From Chionoecetes opilio (lineage: Eukaryota; Arthropoda; Malacostraca; Decapoda; Majidae), in contig JACEEZ010007263.1 in assembly GCA_016584305.1 (NCBI GenBank), positions 35,001 to 99,000 on the forward strand: DNA of 64,000 bases. The letters are read 5' to 3'. Under the pieces are notes generated by a model. That model was given only the letters and a program-made list of their open reading frames with translations, was not told the DNA's origin and searched no databases. The position numbers and the translations under genes were made by a program. Within the stretch, counting starts at the first letter, position 1, and each line of letters starts with the position of its first letter. Below are positions 13,171 through 27,212 of the stretch, one piece after another.

Positions 13171-14859
13171 CACTTACAGCTGCGAGGAACTCATATAAAT
13201 TATCTGATAACGTTCTGGGAGAATCTCGCAAGTGTGTCTTGACATATTTGTAAGATTTCTTAAATGAAACACTAACCTTTCATATTCATATTTACGTTAT
13301 AGCAGATGTTTGGGTTTAGTTTTCCAATCTCAAAATATATACACGTCACATTCTGTTGCGAGGTTAACGTGTGCATGTCAACAAGGCAGCCTCTCACGCA
13401 GCCAGCAGCACCACGCACTGTAGCTTCTTCTTCTTCTCTTTCTACTTGTTCTTGTTCTTGTTCTTGTTTTTGTTTTTGTTCTTCTTTTTCTTCGTCTCAG
13501 TGCCTCACCTGTCCCCCCCCCCCACCCACCCCACCCCCACACACACACCGGTGTAGCCCACAAGGCAGAGGTTGTGCAGAGCTCCAATGCCACAAACCAT
13601 CATAACTGTGCAGGCTTATCAAGGGTTCATTATCACTGCTACAGGGAACATGAAAATTTAATCTGCATCCCAGGTGGCCCTTCCCTCTCTCAGCTATATT
13701 TTTTTTGCATCAAATTTGTACATCAACATTACAAATTTGTTTCTTATTATGTGCATTGCAATGAGAACATAAAAATTTAGTGAAATTTGTTGATGATGTA
13801 TGTGTGTGTGTGTTGAGACATTAGTTGAGAAATGAACACACTCTGCATTATGCATTCTAACCATGGCCACACCAGATTGTTGCTTAAAAGAATTCGTAGA
13901 TTTCTGGTACAGCAGCATTGGTTACACGCCTCCATTTTTTACTTGTTCATAAATCAAGCTAAACGACACACTTTCAAATATACTTTAGAAACATATCCTG
14001 CAGCAGAAAATCCACTCAACCTCAACTATGATATGAAGCAGCAATTACTAAAAATAAAGAAAACAATTCCTAGTACTATCTTTCTAGCCGGATGCCATGC
14101 TAGGTGTCCAACCCACCTAACAAACATTACAGTGAAGGCCATTCTGTTACCCTACCCTCTTCCTCCATTAAAGATTCTAACACGCCTTTCACAGTTCATT
14201 TCGAAAGAAGGGTTTTTTTTAGAAGTTATCGGGTGGTGTCAGGTATTGTTTTGATAATTTGCACAATTATAGTACATGAGGGGAGGTGAAGGGATGGTGT
14301 TTTGTTTTCATTACATGTTTTTGTAGAATAGATGTAAAGGCACCCTGGATATTGGTCACAACAAAGGAAGGGCTGGAGGCGTATGAATACATGTAGTTTT
14401 ACTTAGTTTTCTCAATAGAGATGACGATGTTTGAAAGCCAAGGTAAATTTGGAAAGTAAAATAAAATCACGAAAGAGAAACTGTAATCATGAAACAAGTG
14501 CGATGAATAGCAACCAATTAAATAGCTCATTATATATTATTAAGTAAAATGATTGGCAATGAAATTCAATAGGCGGTAAGGTTTATGATTACATTGAAGG
14601 GTGGCTTAATTGTAGGCAGCAAAGGTTCCTAATTAATATGAATTAATTCAGGCCTAAATTCAGATGTGGGGAAAAAGGAGATAGAAAATAGTTCACCAGG
14701 AAAGTTAGAACAAACTCAGCCACTAGACGTCGACTAATGACTGACTAGTAGATGATTCTTGAATAGATTGTTGTATAAGTATAGAACTAAGCCACCCACA
14801 GTAAGCCCAATCTGTGTGGCTTGATATATCTTATTATTTTTAGTATTTTTTTTAGTATG
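13171..14859. other. Intergenic DNA, no gene supported
   Basis: Contains pyrimidine-rich 13425-13500 and a 140-codon plus frame at 13832-14254 without a recognisable domain. No RNA gene is seen. Confidence 0.45.
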
Positions 14860-15030
14860 GATAGTATTAGTAGAATTAGTAGTAGTAGGAGTAGAATTAG
14901 TAGTAGTAGTAGTAGTAGCAGCCATAGTAGTAGTAGTAGTAGTAATAGTAGTGGTGATGGTGGAAGTAATAGTGGAAGCAGTAGTGTATAGTAGTACGTA
15001 GTTGTTGTTATTGTTGTTGTTGTTGTTGTT
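14860..15030. repeat. Imperfect (TAG)n/(TTG)n tract
   Basis: Triplet repeat changing from TAG to TTG. The Thr/Asn/Leu frames are artefacts. Confidence 0.92.
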
Positions 15031-15313
15031 GTTGTAGATCTGAAGGAGGTGATGGTGGTGGAGATATAGGAGATGGAGGGCCAAGGCAGGAGAAAGTCAG
15101 CTATGGATGTCACTTAGGTCTAAGAATGTATGGTGGTGGTTAGCAGGATCCCAGTGTGGTTATGGATGACCTGTACTTCCACCACCACCACTACTATTAC
15201 TACTACTACTACTAACTACTACGGCTGCCTACTACTACTACTACTACTAATTATACTCCTACTACTGCTTTCTCCTCTTCTCGTGATCTCTAATATATCC
15301 TGAAGGCCACGGG

Positions 15314-16750
15314 AGGACATGAAAGAATAGGGACATGGAAGAATAGGGACATGGAAGAATAGGGACATGGAAGAATAGGGACATGGAAGAATAGGGACAT
15401 GGAAGAATAGGGACAGGGAAGAATAGGGACAGGGAAGAATAGGGACATGGAAGAATAGGTACAGGGAAGAATAGGGACATGGAAGAATAGGGACATGGAA
15501 GAATAGGGACATGGAAGAATAGGGACATGAAAGAATAGGGACATGGAAGAATAGGGACATGGAAGAATAGGGACATGGAAGAATAGGGACATGGAAGAAT
15601 AGGGACATGGAAGAATAGGGACAGGGAAGAATAGGGACATGGAAGAATAGGGACATGGAAGAATAGGGACAGGGAAGAATAGGGACATGGAAGAATAGGG
15701 ACATGGAAGAATAGGGACATGGAAGAATAGGGACATGAAAGAATAGGGACATGGAAGAATAGGGACATGGAAGAATAGGGACATGAAAGAATAGGGACAT
15801 GAAAGAATAGGGACATGGAAGAATAGGGACAGGGAAGAATAGGGACATGGGAAAAATAGGGACATGGAAGAATAGGGACATGGAAGAATAGGGACATGGA
15901 AGAAAAGAGACATGGAAGAATAGGGACATGGAAGAATAGGGACATGGAAGAATAGGGACATGGAAGAATAGAGACATGGAAGAATAGGGACATGGAAGAA
16001 TAGAGACATGGAAGAATAGGGACAGGAAGAATAGGGACATGGAAGAATAGGGACATGGAAGAATAGAGACATGGATAGATAGGGACATGGAAGAATAGGG
16101 ACAGGGAAGAATAGGGACATGGAAGAATAGGGACAGGGAAGAATAGGGACAGGAAAGAATAGGGACAGGAAAGAATAGGGACAGGGAAGAATAGGGACAG
16201 GAAGAATAGGACAGGATAGAAAAGGGACATGGAAGAATAGGGACATGGAAGAATAGGGACATGGAAGAATAGGGACATGGAAGAATAGGGACAGGGAAGA
16301 ATAGGGACATGGAAGAATAGGGACATGGAAGAATAGGGACATGGAAGAATAGGGACATGGAAGAATAGGGACATGGAAGAATAGGGACAGGGAAGAATAG
16401 GGACATGGAAGAATAGGGACATGGAAGAATAGGGACATGGAAGAATAGGAAGGAGAAAGGAAGGAAGAATAGGGACATGGAAGAATAGGGACAGGGAAGA
16501 ATAGGGACATGGAAGAATAGGGACATGGAAGAATAGGGACATGGAAGAATAGGGACATGGAAGAATAGGGACATGGAAGAATAGGGACATGGAAGAATAG
16601 GGACAGGGAAGAATAGGGACAGGGAAGAATAGGGACAGGGAAGAATAGGGACAGGGAAGAATAGGGACAGGGAAGAATAGGGACATGGAAGAATAGGGAC
16701 ATGGATAGGGACATGGAAGAATAGGGACATGGATAGGGACATGCATAGAT
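15314..16750. repeat. 16-bp minisatellite, about 90 copies
   Basis: Tandem copies of 'gggacatggaagaata' with common variants at one position (catgg or caggg). A few copies have indels. Because 16 is not a multiple of 3 and the unit has no minus-strand stop, all three minus frames stay open for about 480-520 codons. This is a periodic artefact with no start context or homology. Confidence 0.97.
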
Positions 16751-16815
16751 AGGAAGATATATGCTTATTCTTGGTATTTCGTTTTGTTTTCACGAGTAAC
16801 TTGTTTCACTTGGGG

Positions 16816-17551
16816 TTATGCTTTGTTATGTCACGTTTTGTCATGTCACGCTTTGTCATGTCACGCTTTGTTATGTCACGTTTTGTCATGTCAAGCTTTG
16901 TCATGTCCCGCTTTGTCATGTCACGCTTTGTCATGTCACGCTTTGTCATGTCACGCTTTGTCATGTCACTCTTTGTCATGTCACGCTTTGTCATGTCACG
17001 TTTTGTCATGTCACGCTTTGTCATGTCAAGCTTTGTCATGTCACGTTTTGTCATGTCACGTTTTGTCATGTCACGTTTTGTCATGTCACGCTTTGTCATG
17101 TCACGCTTTGTCATGTCACGCTTTGTCATGTCACGCTTTGTCATGTCACGCTTTGTCATGTCACGTTTTGTCATGTCACGTTTTGTCATGTCACGTTTTG
17201 TCATGTCACGCTTTGTCATGTCACGTTTTGTCATGTCACGTTTTGTCATGTCACGTTTTGTCATGTCACGCTTTGTCATGTCACGTTTTGTCATGTCACG
17301 CTTTGTCATGTCACGTTTTGTCATGTCACGCTTTGTTATGTCACGCTTTGTCATGTCACGCTTTGTCATGTCACGCTTTGTTATGTCACGCTTTGTTATG
17401 TCACGCTTTGTCATGTCACGCTTTGTCATGTCACGCTTTGTCATGTCACGCTTTGTCATGTCACGCTTTGTCATGTCACGCTTTGTCATGTCACGCTTTG
17501 TCATGTCACGCTTTGTCATGTCACGCTTTGTCATGTCACGCTTTGTCATGT
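16816..17551. repeat. 15-bp minisatellite, 49 copies
   Basis: Copies of 'tcacgctttgtcatg' in perfect register with no indels. Most variation is C/T at two positions. The periodic plus frame (MSRFV) and minus frame (MTKRD) are consequences of the 15-bp period. Confidence 0.97.
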
Positions 17552-17667
17552 CACGCCAGAATGCAGGGTTAATGTGTGGTGGGGTTCTGTGCTTTCACGT
17601 TGAATTGCGTCTTGTTTACATGTGCTTATAAGATCAACGAGCCTGCTTATGCAACCCTGAAGTGCAT

Positions 17668-17669
17668 GG

Positions 17670-17762
<93 letters not shown>
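17668..17762. repeat. (TG)n microsatellite
   Basis: About 47 TG units. Confidence 0.97.
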
Positions 17763-17768
<6 letters not shown>

Positions 17769-17816
17769 CTTCATTCGCATTCAGCATAGAACAGTACCAC
17801 GAAAATGAGTTATCAC

Positions 17817-17819
<3 letters not shown>

Positions 17820-17895
<76 letters not shown>
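17820..17895. repeat. (AG)n microsatellite
   Basis: About 38 AG units with one frame break. Confidence 0.96.
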
Positions 17896-18419
17896 ACAGG
17901 CCCCATTTTATTTTTTACATCATATTACGTAATGAGATCCTCAACACACACACGAAAAAACCCACTGCATGACAACTCCTATGTAGCCTTTACCCTTGGC
18001 TAGGTTAAATCGACATTTGCTACCCTCCCTTCCCTTCACCCTGCCACCCCTATGACATCACCATTATTATTTTCATCATTACCACTATTAACGTTCTTAT
18101 TATTATTACTACTATTCCCAGTACTAACATTACGGTTATTGTTATCATCACTTCTCCTATGACCTGTATTATTAAGTATGTCAATATATATCAATAGTCC
18201 ACTTTAGTCCACGAGAGACAACGAAATTATCATGGCAAGAGGTCCATAAAAGAGCTTTGGCTTAATGGACCGTGGCTTGTATGACTGACTGTATGATTGA
18301 TTATGAACATTATTGTATTACACCAAGCCGAATAAACTATCAAGTATCAAAGTATACCCCACACACACAGCACCTTACTCACTCACTACCTGAGAAAGAC
18401 TAAAGGAGGATGAAGATTG
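17896..18419. other. Intergenic DNA, no gene seen
   Basis: Contains an AT-rich 'attatt' zone at 18060-18180. Nothing else is recognised. Confidence 0.4.
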
Positions 18420-18420
18420 T

Positions 18421-18496
<76 letters not shown>
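18420..18496. repeat. (TG)n microsatellite
   Basis: About 38 TG units ending in 'gtgcgc'. Confidence 0.97.
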
Positions 18497-18499
<3 letters not shown>

Positions 18500-19284
18500 A
18501 GTGGCGGCTCGTGATAAAATAAAAGGGGGAACTGCAAGCTTTACACAATAGTAGGATACACAAATTTAACCTATCTCAGGTATGAGTTGTAGTTGATATT
18601 CACGGATTTCAGGGCATGGTAGTAGTGGTGGTGGTAGAAGGGATGGTGAGGGTGGTAGTGTTGGTAGTAGAGGGGATGGCTGAGGTGGTGATAGTAGAAT
18701 GACGTACTACAGTATTACTTGAAAATAAAAGTCGGTACCGCTTGATTTCAGTCTTTTCATTTAATGTCAGCGGGGATAAGTTGATGTTTTGCAAATACTT
18801 CACTGGATTTTCCATCGTCATAGGGTAATTAAAGAAAGGGCGATTTAACCACACCGTCTTTTTTTTTCTTTCTTTTTTTCTTCAACAAAAAGGGGGATGC
18901 ACGAACGCAATCCTCCGCTAACAAAAATTTCGCACTCGAGTTAACCACATTTGGGTTAATCGCAAAGGTCACCACCACCGGAGTGCAATGGTGGGCCTCT
19001 CCCTGAGAAAACTGCTCACAGCCTCAAATCTTTATCTGATGTCCAAATAAGGTATTACATATTCATGAGACAAATAATGATACGCACTTGCTTAAGTTGC
19101 ACTTTAAGTAAGCACTTTGCTGTTAAGCAAACACACACACAGATAAGTACCATAGCTAACATTTAAACCTATTAGAGCATTTAATTGATGATAGCCTTAA
19201 AGTTGCAGAAATAAAGGCCAGTGTAGAACAAATCCTTGCTAATTACTTTATTATACTGTGTAATGTTAGTCGAGGGCGAGAAAC
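18497..19284. other. Intergenic DNA, no gene seen
   Basis: Starts 'agtggcggctcgtgataaa', which resembles the end of a DNA transposon, and contains GGT-type triplets at 18615-18690. No coding region is supported. Confidence 0.35.
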
Positions 19285-19316
19285 TATAAAAGAGAGAGAG
19301 AGGAGAGAGAAGTGAG

Positions 19317-19348
<32 letters not shown>

Positions 19349-19455
19349 GGAGAGAGGAGGAGAAGAGAGGAGAGAGAGAAGAGAGAGGAGAGAGAGAGAG
19401 AGGAGAGGAGAGAAGAGAGGAAGAGAGAGAGAGACGCAGAGAGACAGAGAGAAGA
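19285..19455. repeat. Imperfect (AG)n tract
   Basis: AG units with many GG interruptions. Confidence 0.93.
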
Positions 19456-19466
19456 ACGCAGCAGAG

Positions 19467-20372
<906 letters not shown>

Positions 20373-20377
<5 letters not shown>

Positions 20378-21745
20378 GAGGTGACAAAGAAGAACCACTA
20401 AATTACAGGCCAGTATCATTAACAAGTGTAGTGGCAAAAATGTGTGAAAAAATTGTGAAGGACAGATGGTTGAAATATTTGGAAGAGACAAACACACTTG
20501 CAGGTGGCCAGTTTGGATTTAGAGGAGCAATGCCATGTACAACAAATCTATTGAGCTTTTACTCGAGAGTGATCGATGTGACACAGGAAAGAGAAGGGTG
20601 GGTCGATTGCATTTACTTGGACCTAAAGAAGGCATTTGACAAGGTACCTCATAAGAGACTGCTCTGGAAACTAGAACATGTAGGAGGATTGAAGGGTGGT
20701 TTGCTGAAGTGGATGGAAGACTTTTTGAGCAACAGAGAGATGAGAACAGTCTTAAAAGATCAAAAGTCAAAATGGTGCAGTGTGATAAGTGGAGTTCCTC
20801 AAGGATCAGTATTGGCCCCAGTGATGTTCTTGGTCTATGTAAATGATATGACAGAAGGAGTGAACAGTTATATGAGTTTATTCGCTGATGATGCTAAATT
20901 ACTAAGAAAAGTAGAAAGTAAAGAGGACTGTGAGGATTTACAAAAGGATCTAGATAAGATTTTCAGATGGAGTCAAATATGGGAAATGGAGTTTAATGCC
21001 AAAAAGTGTAAAGTGATGGAAATGGGCAGTAGCAAAAAGAGACAGAGAGGAAAGTATTCGATGGGAAACGAATGGATAATCAAAACAAAGGTCGAAAAAG
21101 ATCTGGGAGTATGGATTAAGGACAATTTGTCACCAGAGAAGCATATAAACAAGATCACAGGAGATACATACCAGTTGCTGAGGAATATAAGAATGGCATT
21201 CAAATATCTGGATAAAGAGATGATCAAGAAATTGATAACATCTCTGATTCGACCAAGGTTGGAATATGCGGCAGTGATTTGGTCACCACATAAAAAGAAG
21301 AATATAAGGAAGATTGAGAGAATACAAAGAGCAGCCACAAAAATGGTTCCAAGCCTGAGAAATTTAACATATGAAAAAAGACTTTCAAGACTAAAACTCC
21401 CAACACTTGAGAAAAGAAGAGAAAGGGGAGATTTTATAGCAGTGTATAGAGCATCAATGGGTCTGGAAAAAATTGATAGAAATGATCTGTTTGTGTGGGA
21501 CGACAGAAGTACAAGAGGTCATGAGAAGAAATTGAAAAGGACAACATGCAAGAGGGATATAAAAAAATACAGCTTCCCGTATAGAAGCATAGAAGCCTGG
21601 AACAACCTTGATGCAAAAGTGATTAATGCAAGAAGTATTCAGGACTTCAAAGGCAAACTGGATAATAGTAGATTTGGAGACGGGACAGTACGAGCATAGC
21701 TCTTTTCCTGTATGTTACAACTAGGTAAACAACTAGGTAAATACA
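20373..21745 (+). mobile_element. 5'-truncated LINE (CR1/Jockey group)
   Basis: Non-LTR retrotransposon 3' half: reverse-transcriptase region, ORF stop at 21699, and a short 3' UTR with a duplicated 'acaactaggtaa' and a terminal 'atacacacac'. Upstream is (AC)n. The last roughly 70 bp match the 3' end of SINE1. Confidence 0.9.
20374..21699 (+). CDS. LINE reverse transcriptase, C-terminal 441 aa, open
   Basis: Uninterrupted reverse-transcriptase domain of a non-LTR element, which would copy element RNA at the target site. Motifs seen in order: NYRPVSLTSV, the GGQFGFRG region, YLDLKKAFDKVPHKRL (first catalytic Asp), SGVPQGSVLAP, FADDAKL (catalytic Asp pair) and the LGVWI region, followed by the usual Trp- and Arg-rich C-terminus ending in TAG. 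The endonuclease domain and N-terminal half are missing, consistent with 5' truncation on insertion. There are no internal stops, so it is a young copy. The true family (CR1 or Jockey) would need a phylogeny. Confidence 0.9.
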
Positions 21746-22489
21746 CACACAAACTAAACTTTCCATCCGGCTCTAGAACTCTGAAAATATTTTTTATAAT
21801 CTCATCACGTAATTCATTATTATTATCATTATTATTACTATTGTTATTATTGTTATTATTTGTATTATTTTTACGCACCCATTTCTTTATTCACCCGTGT
21901 TTTCAATGTTGGCAATACCTTATGTTACAATTACCTCACTGATACTAATATTCCCATTCCTAGTATAACTTCTACACTTTCCTTTGCATTAAACACGTGA
22001 TTTTGATTACAAACTAATATCTAAACATTATACAATTTTATTTCGAATCCGCCTCAGCTCAAGATCTAGCTCAATATCTGTTTACAATCTCACGTAATCT
22101 TATTTTCCTGACCTCAATGACCTTGTTCAGCGTTTAGGGTCACGTGACGTCAAGGGGCGCAAACGGTGGAGACTTATTATTGCTTTCTCTTGTGACTCCA
22201 TAATTTGTCTTGCCTTCCTCTATCATAGTGTTTCTTAACCTTTCTAACAGCACGCCCCCTTTAGTAGTGGGTCCTTGCCTCCATGCCCCCCCTTTCACTT
22301 CTTCGACCAAAATAATCCTGCATCAGAAAAAACCCCCTGAAAAAAGGGTGTTTTTAGCACTTATTGTGTACATAATTATTCATTAACACCTTGCATATAC
22401 GCAGCAGATTTTGTTACATCACGTCTAGATAATAATAATAATAATAATAATAAACATTTAAGCAATTAGCACCCTACCCGTATTCCTGA
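21746..22489. other. Intergenic AT-rich DNA
   Basis: Includes 'ttattatt' runs at 21815-21870 and, at 22223-22260, 'gtgtttcttaacctttc' followed by a C-rich block, which resembles the end of a Charlie-type hAT. No coding frame is seen. Confidence 0.35.
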
Positions 22490-24930
22490 CCGCCTTGGAG
22501 ACACGCCCAACATTCTTGATCTTTTCCTAACTACTAACCCTTCTGCTTACTCTGTGAAACTATTCTCTCCGTTGGGTTCCTCCGATCACAATCTTATTTC
22601 TGTAACCTGTCCTATCGCTCCGGTACCGTCTCGGGACCCACCTAAGCGGAGGTGCTTCTGGCACTTCAACTCAGCTAAGTGGGAAGACCTAAGGCAGTAC
22701 TACTCTGATTTTCCATGGAATGATTACTGCTTCCATGTCAAAGACCCATCTCTTTGTGCAGAGCGCATAACTGAGGTCATAGTCTCTGGCATGGAGGCGT
22801 ACATTCCACATACTTTCTCTAATCCTAAAGCCCGTCAACCTTGGTTTAACTGCTTGTTCTCATGCTGTCCAAGATAGAGAGGTGGCTCACAAACGGTACC
22901 GTAAGCATCCATCTCCTGAAACTCATGCCCTTTATATTTCTGCCCGCAATCATGCCAAATCTTTACTTCAACTTACCAAAAACTCTTTCATTCATAGAAA
23001 TGTCAAAATCTTCTGAATCAAATTCTCTCGTGACTTCTGGCATCTAGCTAATAACATCTCTAACAATTTTTCTTCTTCATCTTTCCCTCCTATTGCTTCA
23101 CCCAGATGGCTCCACAGCTGTCTCATCTACTTCTAAAGCTGAACTCTTCGCTCAAACCTTGCTAAAAAATTCCACTCTGGCTGAGAAGGGCTTGTTCCTC
23201 CTTCTCCTCCACCCTCTGACTATATTATGCCTGTCATTAAGATCCTTCGGAATGATGTTTTCTTGCCCTTTCTGGCCTAGATCCCGGAAGGCTTACGGTC
23301 CTGACGGAGTCCTCCTATTGTTCTCAAAAACTGTGCTTCTGTGCTTGCACCTTGCCTGGTCAAACTTTTCCGTCTTTGTCTATCTACTTCCACTTTCCTT
23401 CTTGCTGGAAGTTTGCTCACATCCAAACCTGTTCCTAAGAAGGGTGACCGTTCTAATCCTTCAAACTACCGTCCTATAGCTTTGACTTCCTGCCTTTCTA
23501 AAGTTTTTGAAGCTATACTTAATAAGAAGATTCTTAAGCATCTATCTGCTCATAATCTTCTATCTGATCGTCAGTACGGTTTCCGTAAAGGGCGATCTAC
23601 TGGCGATCTTCTAGCTTTCCTAACTGAATCTTGGTCATCCTCCTTTAGGGGTTTCGGTGAAACTTTTGCTGTTGCCCTTGATATATCAAAAGCTTTGATA
23701 GAGTCTGGCACGAATCTTTAATTTCCAAACTACCCTCATTCGGTTTTCTATCCTTCTCTCTGTACCTTCATCTTAAGTTGTCCTTTCAAAACGTTCTATT
23801 GCAGCTACTGTAGACGGACATTGTTCTTCTCCTAAATCTATCAATAGTGGTGTTCCCTAGGGTTCTGTCTATCACCACACTCTCTTTCTATTATTCATTA
23901 ATGATCTTCTAAGTCTAACTCAAAGCCCTATCCACTCCTACGCTGATGATTCTACCCTGCATTTTTCAACGTCGTTTATTAGACGTCCAACTCAACAGGA
24001 ACTAAGTGATTAACGGAGAGATGCCACCGAGCGCCTAACTTCTGATCTTTCTATAATTTTTGATTGGGGCAAAGCAAACCTTGTTTTGTTCAATGCCTCA
24101 AAAACCCAATTTCTTCACCTATCTACTCGACAAAACCTTCCAGATAACTATCCCCTCTTCTTCAATGACACTCCTGTCTCCTTCTTCTACAATGAAGATT
24201 CTAGGACTATCCTTTACTAAAAATCTAAACTGGAAATCTCACATCTCATCTCTTGCTAAAACAGCTTCTAAGAAGTTAGGTGTCCTGTGGCGTCTGCGTC
24301 CTTTTTTTTCTCCCTCCCAATTGCTTTCTCTCTACAGGGGCCTTATCCGCCCATGTATGGAGTATGTCTCACATGTTTGGGGAGGATCCACTCATACAGC
24401 ACTCCTAAACAGGGTTGAGTCAAAAGCTTTTCGTCTCATCAACTCCTCTCCTCTGACTGACTGTCTTCAATCTTTAAATCACCGCCGCAATGTTGCTTCT
24501 CTTGCTCTCTTCTACCGTTATTTTCATGCTCACTGCTCTTCTGAACTTGCTAACTGCATGCCTCCCCCCCTCCCGCGGGCTCGCTGCACAAGACTTTCTA
24601 CTCATTCTCATCTCTATTCTGTCCATCTTCCTAATGCAAGAGTTAATCAGTATCTTTACTCTTTCATCCCTTTCACTGGTAAACTCTGGAACTCTCTTCC
24701 TGTTTCTATTTTTCCACTTTCCTATGACTTACATCTTTTCAAAAGAAGAGTAACAAGACACCTCCCGAACTAAATTGGCTCACCCCTCTGTTTTTATTAT
24801 TATTCTCTTACCTGTCTTTCTTTATAGGGCTGGCAACTAAGCGGGCTTTGTGTTACCCATTTTTGTTTATTTTGGCTGGCCTTGGCCTTCGTTCTCTTGT
24901 GATTAAAAAAAAATAATAATAAAAAAACGG
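22490..24930 (+). pseudogene. Decayed LINE with endonuclease and reverse transcriptase remnants
   Basis: 5'-truncated non-LTR element about 2.4 kb long. Seen: the end of the AP-endonuclease ([12 protein letters not shown], then [11 protein letters not shown] near 22565-22600), the RT fingers and palm (NYRPIALTSCLSKVFEAILN, YGFRKGRSTGDLLAF) and the 'ALDISKA' site. Then come frameshifts and stops around 23700-24060, a YADDST-like site near 23940, and a C-terminal part at 24180-24770 (LGVLWRLRPFF). It ends with a 3' UTR and an A-rich tail at 24906-24927. At least four frame breaks show it is dead. Related 3' fragments lie at 42775-42890, 47664-47850, 50030-50085 and 53155-53320. Confidence 0.85.
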
Positions 24931-25490
24931 TAAGTATCCTGACAATCTTACATACCTTGTATTATATGTTGGCAGGGGTCTCTATAGCCTCACGTTCGTC
25001 TTAAATTACACGAATGAATAAAACCATTAACAAGTTCAAGCAGGAGTATCTTTTAGAATCACTTAATTTACGTGGCCAGCAGCTAGAGTCTAATTTTAGT
25101 GCAACACTTCTTGTGAATGCGCCAATGAAAAACATGGACAATGAAGCACAAGACCTTGCAAGTTACTAACAATGGTGATGGTAAAAAACAGTTGCGCAGC
25201 GATTTCCATAATACTAACCTGAACATAATAAAATAATTAACCACAATCAAAATACCAACATAATAATAAATCTCCAATATAACATTCATTGGTTGCCTTG
25301 TGTAAAACAACATATAGCGATTATGGTTTCCATACAGTATATTGTAATCTTCTTGCAAGTAATTAATAAGAGATAGCTTGTAAAGGCACACAACTAAAAA
25401 TAATGAGTAGAAACCAAAATTAATGCTAATAAAATGTTAATACTAAATACTATGCAATTGGTCTCTATGCAGTGTCCTATGCAGTGTGGG
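24931..25490. other. Intergenic DNA, no gene seen
   Basis: AT-rich, with no recognisable feature. Confidence 0.4.
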
Positions 25491-25494
25491 TGGT

Positions 25495-25691
25495 GGATAG
25501 TAGTAGTAGAGTAGTGAGTAGTGTAGTATAGTGGTAGTAGTATTATAATAGTAGAGTTTAGTAGAGTAGAGTAGTAGAGTGTAGTAGTAGTAGTAGTAGT
25601 AGGTAGTAGTAGTAGTAGTAAGTATAGTAGATAGTATAGTAAGTATATAGTAGAGTGTATAGAGTAGTATAGTAGAGTGAGTGAGTAGTAG

Positions 25692-25743
<52 letters not shown>

Positions 25744-25761
25744 AGTAGTAGTAGTAGAGTT

Positions 25762-25828
<67 letters not shown>

Positions 25829-25953
25829 AGTAGTAGTAGTAGAGTAGTAGTAGTAGTAGAGTAGTAGTATAGTAGTAGTAGTAGTAGTAGTAGAGTAGAG
25901 TAGTATAGAGTAGTAGTAGTAGAGTAGTAGTAGTAGGTAGTAGTAGTAGTAGT

Positions 25954-25984
<31 letters not shown>

Positions 25985-26040
25985 AGTAGTAGTAGTAGAG
26001 TATAGTAGTAGTAGAGTAGTAGTAGTAGTAGTAGCAGCAG
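25495..26040. repeat. Imperfect (TAG)n tract, about 0.55 kb
   Basis: TAG triplets with frequent single-base losses. The Tyr/Leu/Thr minus frames are artefacts. Confidence 0.96.
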
Positions 26041-26722
26041 CAATGATGTTTAGTGGTAGCAAATAAGTAATGGAAAAAGTTAGATACATTTAGGTTAGGA
26101 TTATGTTATCGTTACTTCTGATACTGTCTTTCATCATTAGTAACTTTGCCTACATCCCTCCCTTGAGTGTACGGTCACATCCTCTCGATAACAAGGCAAG
26201 GAACATATTGCTGTATTGTTATTTAGTTGTTTTATTGTTATTATTGAGTTGCTGTACCGGTGTCGTGTGGGCAAGTGTCTGTTTACGAGGGAACGTCTGT
26301 TTACTAACAAAGGCGGAAGAAAACGGGGATATTTACTTGTTGATCAACAAAGCGGGACCGCTTGTCACAGTGTACCGTGTGTACATCTCGTCGCTTGTGA
26401 CGAACTGTCCGCTAAAGTAGGAGAGGGTATACTGTTTTTATTCTTTCATAGGAAAAACATTCATGAATCGAATAATGCGCTCTGCTTTTGTATTACTGAT
26501 GTGAAGGACCATTAAATAGCCTTTATGCAGTGACTCATGAGTACATTTACGGCATACAGCATCTTGCTAAGAAAACACTATTTTGATGTGTACCAGATGC
26601 ATATGATGCCTGTTTGGGGCAGATTGCATTCTTGAAACGGGTGTTTAGGGCCCTATCTCCTGCTCACAAGATATTTATGTATGTAATTGAATGCCTCATA
26701 TATCATATATGCTCAAAACCCT
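26041..26722. other. Intergenic DNA, no gene supported
   Basis: A 105-codon plus frame at 26103-26420 starts with a hydrophobic run but has no domain or splice context. Confidence 0.4.
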
Positions 26723-27206
26723 ACCGTAGATAACAATAGTCGCCAGAAGCAATAATGTCGCCAGCCGCCATATATTACGAATTACAGCATCCTACTGATG
26801 TGTATGTGCCACTGAAGATGATACACAGTAGTTTATATCATGACTGTATATATAATCTACCCTGTTTCAGCGTTGTTTTATGCTTTGTATCTGCGAGTAT
26901 ATATACGGTTTCAAATTTCGCTACTCGTTTTTTTTTCGGGCGACGACGACGGCGGGAGGACACTCAGAACATAAACACTAGCTGGCGACCTTAGTTTGGT
27001 CGCCACTCTGGTGATATTATTTTAATTTGTTCATTTATAGCCATAATATGACACAGATGAAGATACAAAATAACACAGACTCTCCAGATAGCCCCTTCTA
27101 ACTTTCCTGAAATCATGGATGTAGAAATGCAAGTATTAACGCCACCACACGTCTGTAGCTACATCGAAAAAAACGTTGTCTTGGCGACTTTAGTGTTATC
27201 TACGGT
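26723..27206. mobile_element. Fold-back/MITE copy with 'accgtagataac' ends
   Basis: The left end 'accgtagataacaatagtcg' matches, inverted, the right end at about 27181-27206 ('accgtagataacac' on the minus strand). The left arm continues through 'atgtcgccag' and 'cgccatatattacgaatt' and matches the arms of the fold-back at 58686-58909. It is non-coding. Confidence 0.6.
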
Positions 27207-27212
27207 ACCTAT

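Noticed and set aside
13832..14254. 140-codon plus frame
   Set aside because: No recognisable domain, AT-rich composition and no splice signals or neighbours that support it.
15219..16793. Three overlapping minus-strand frames of 474-524 codons
   Set aside because: They are the three frames of a 16-bp tandem repeat whose unit lacks stops. The periodic peptide has no domain and no start or splice context.
16771..17631. Plus and minus frames of about 250-290 codons with pentapeptide repeats
   Set aside because: Product of a 15-bp minisatellite; open on both strands because the unit has no stop.
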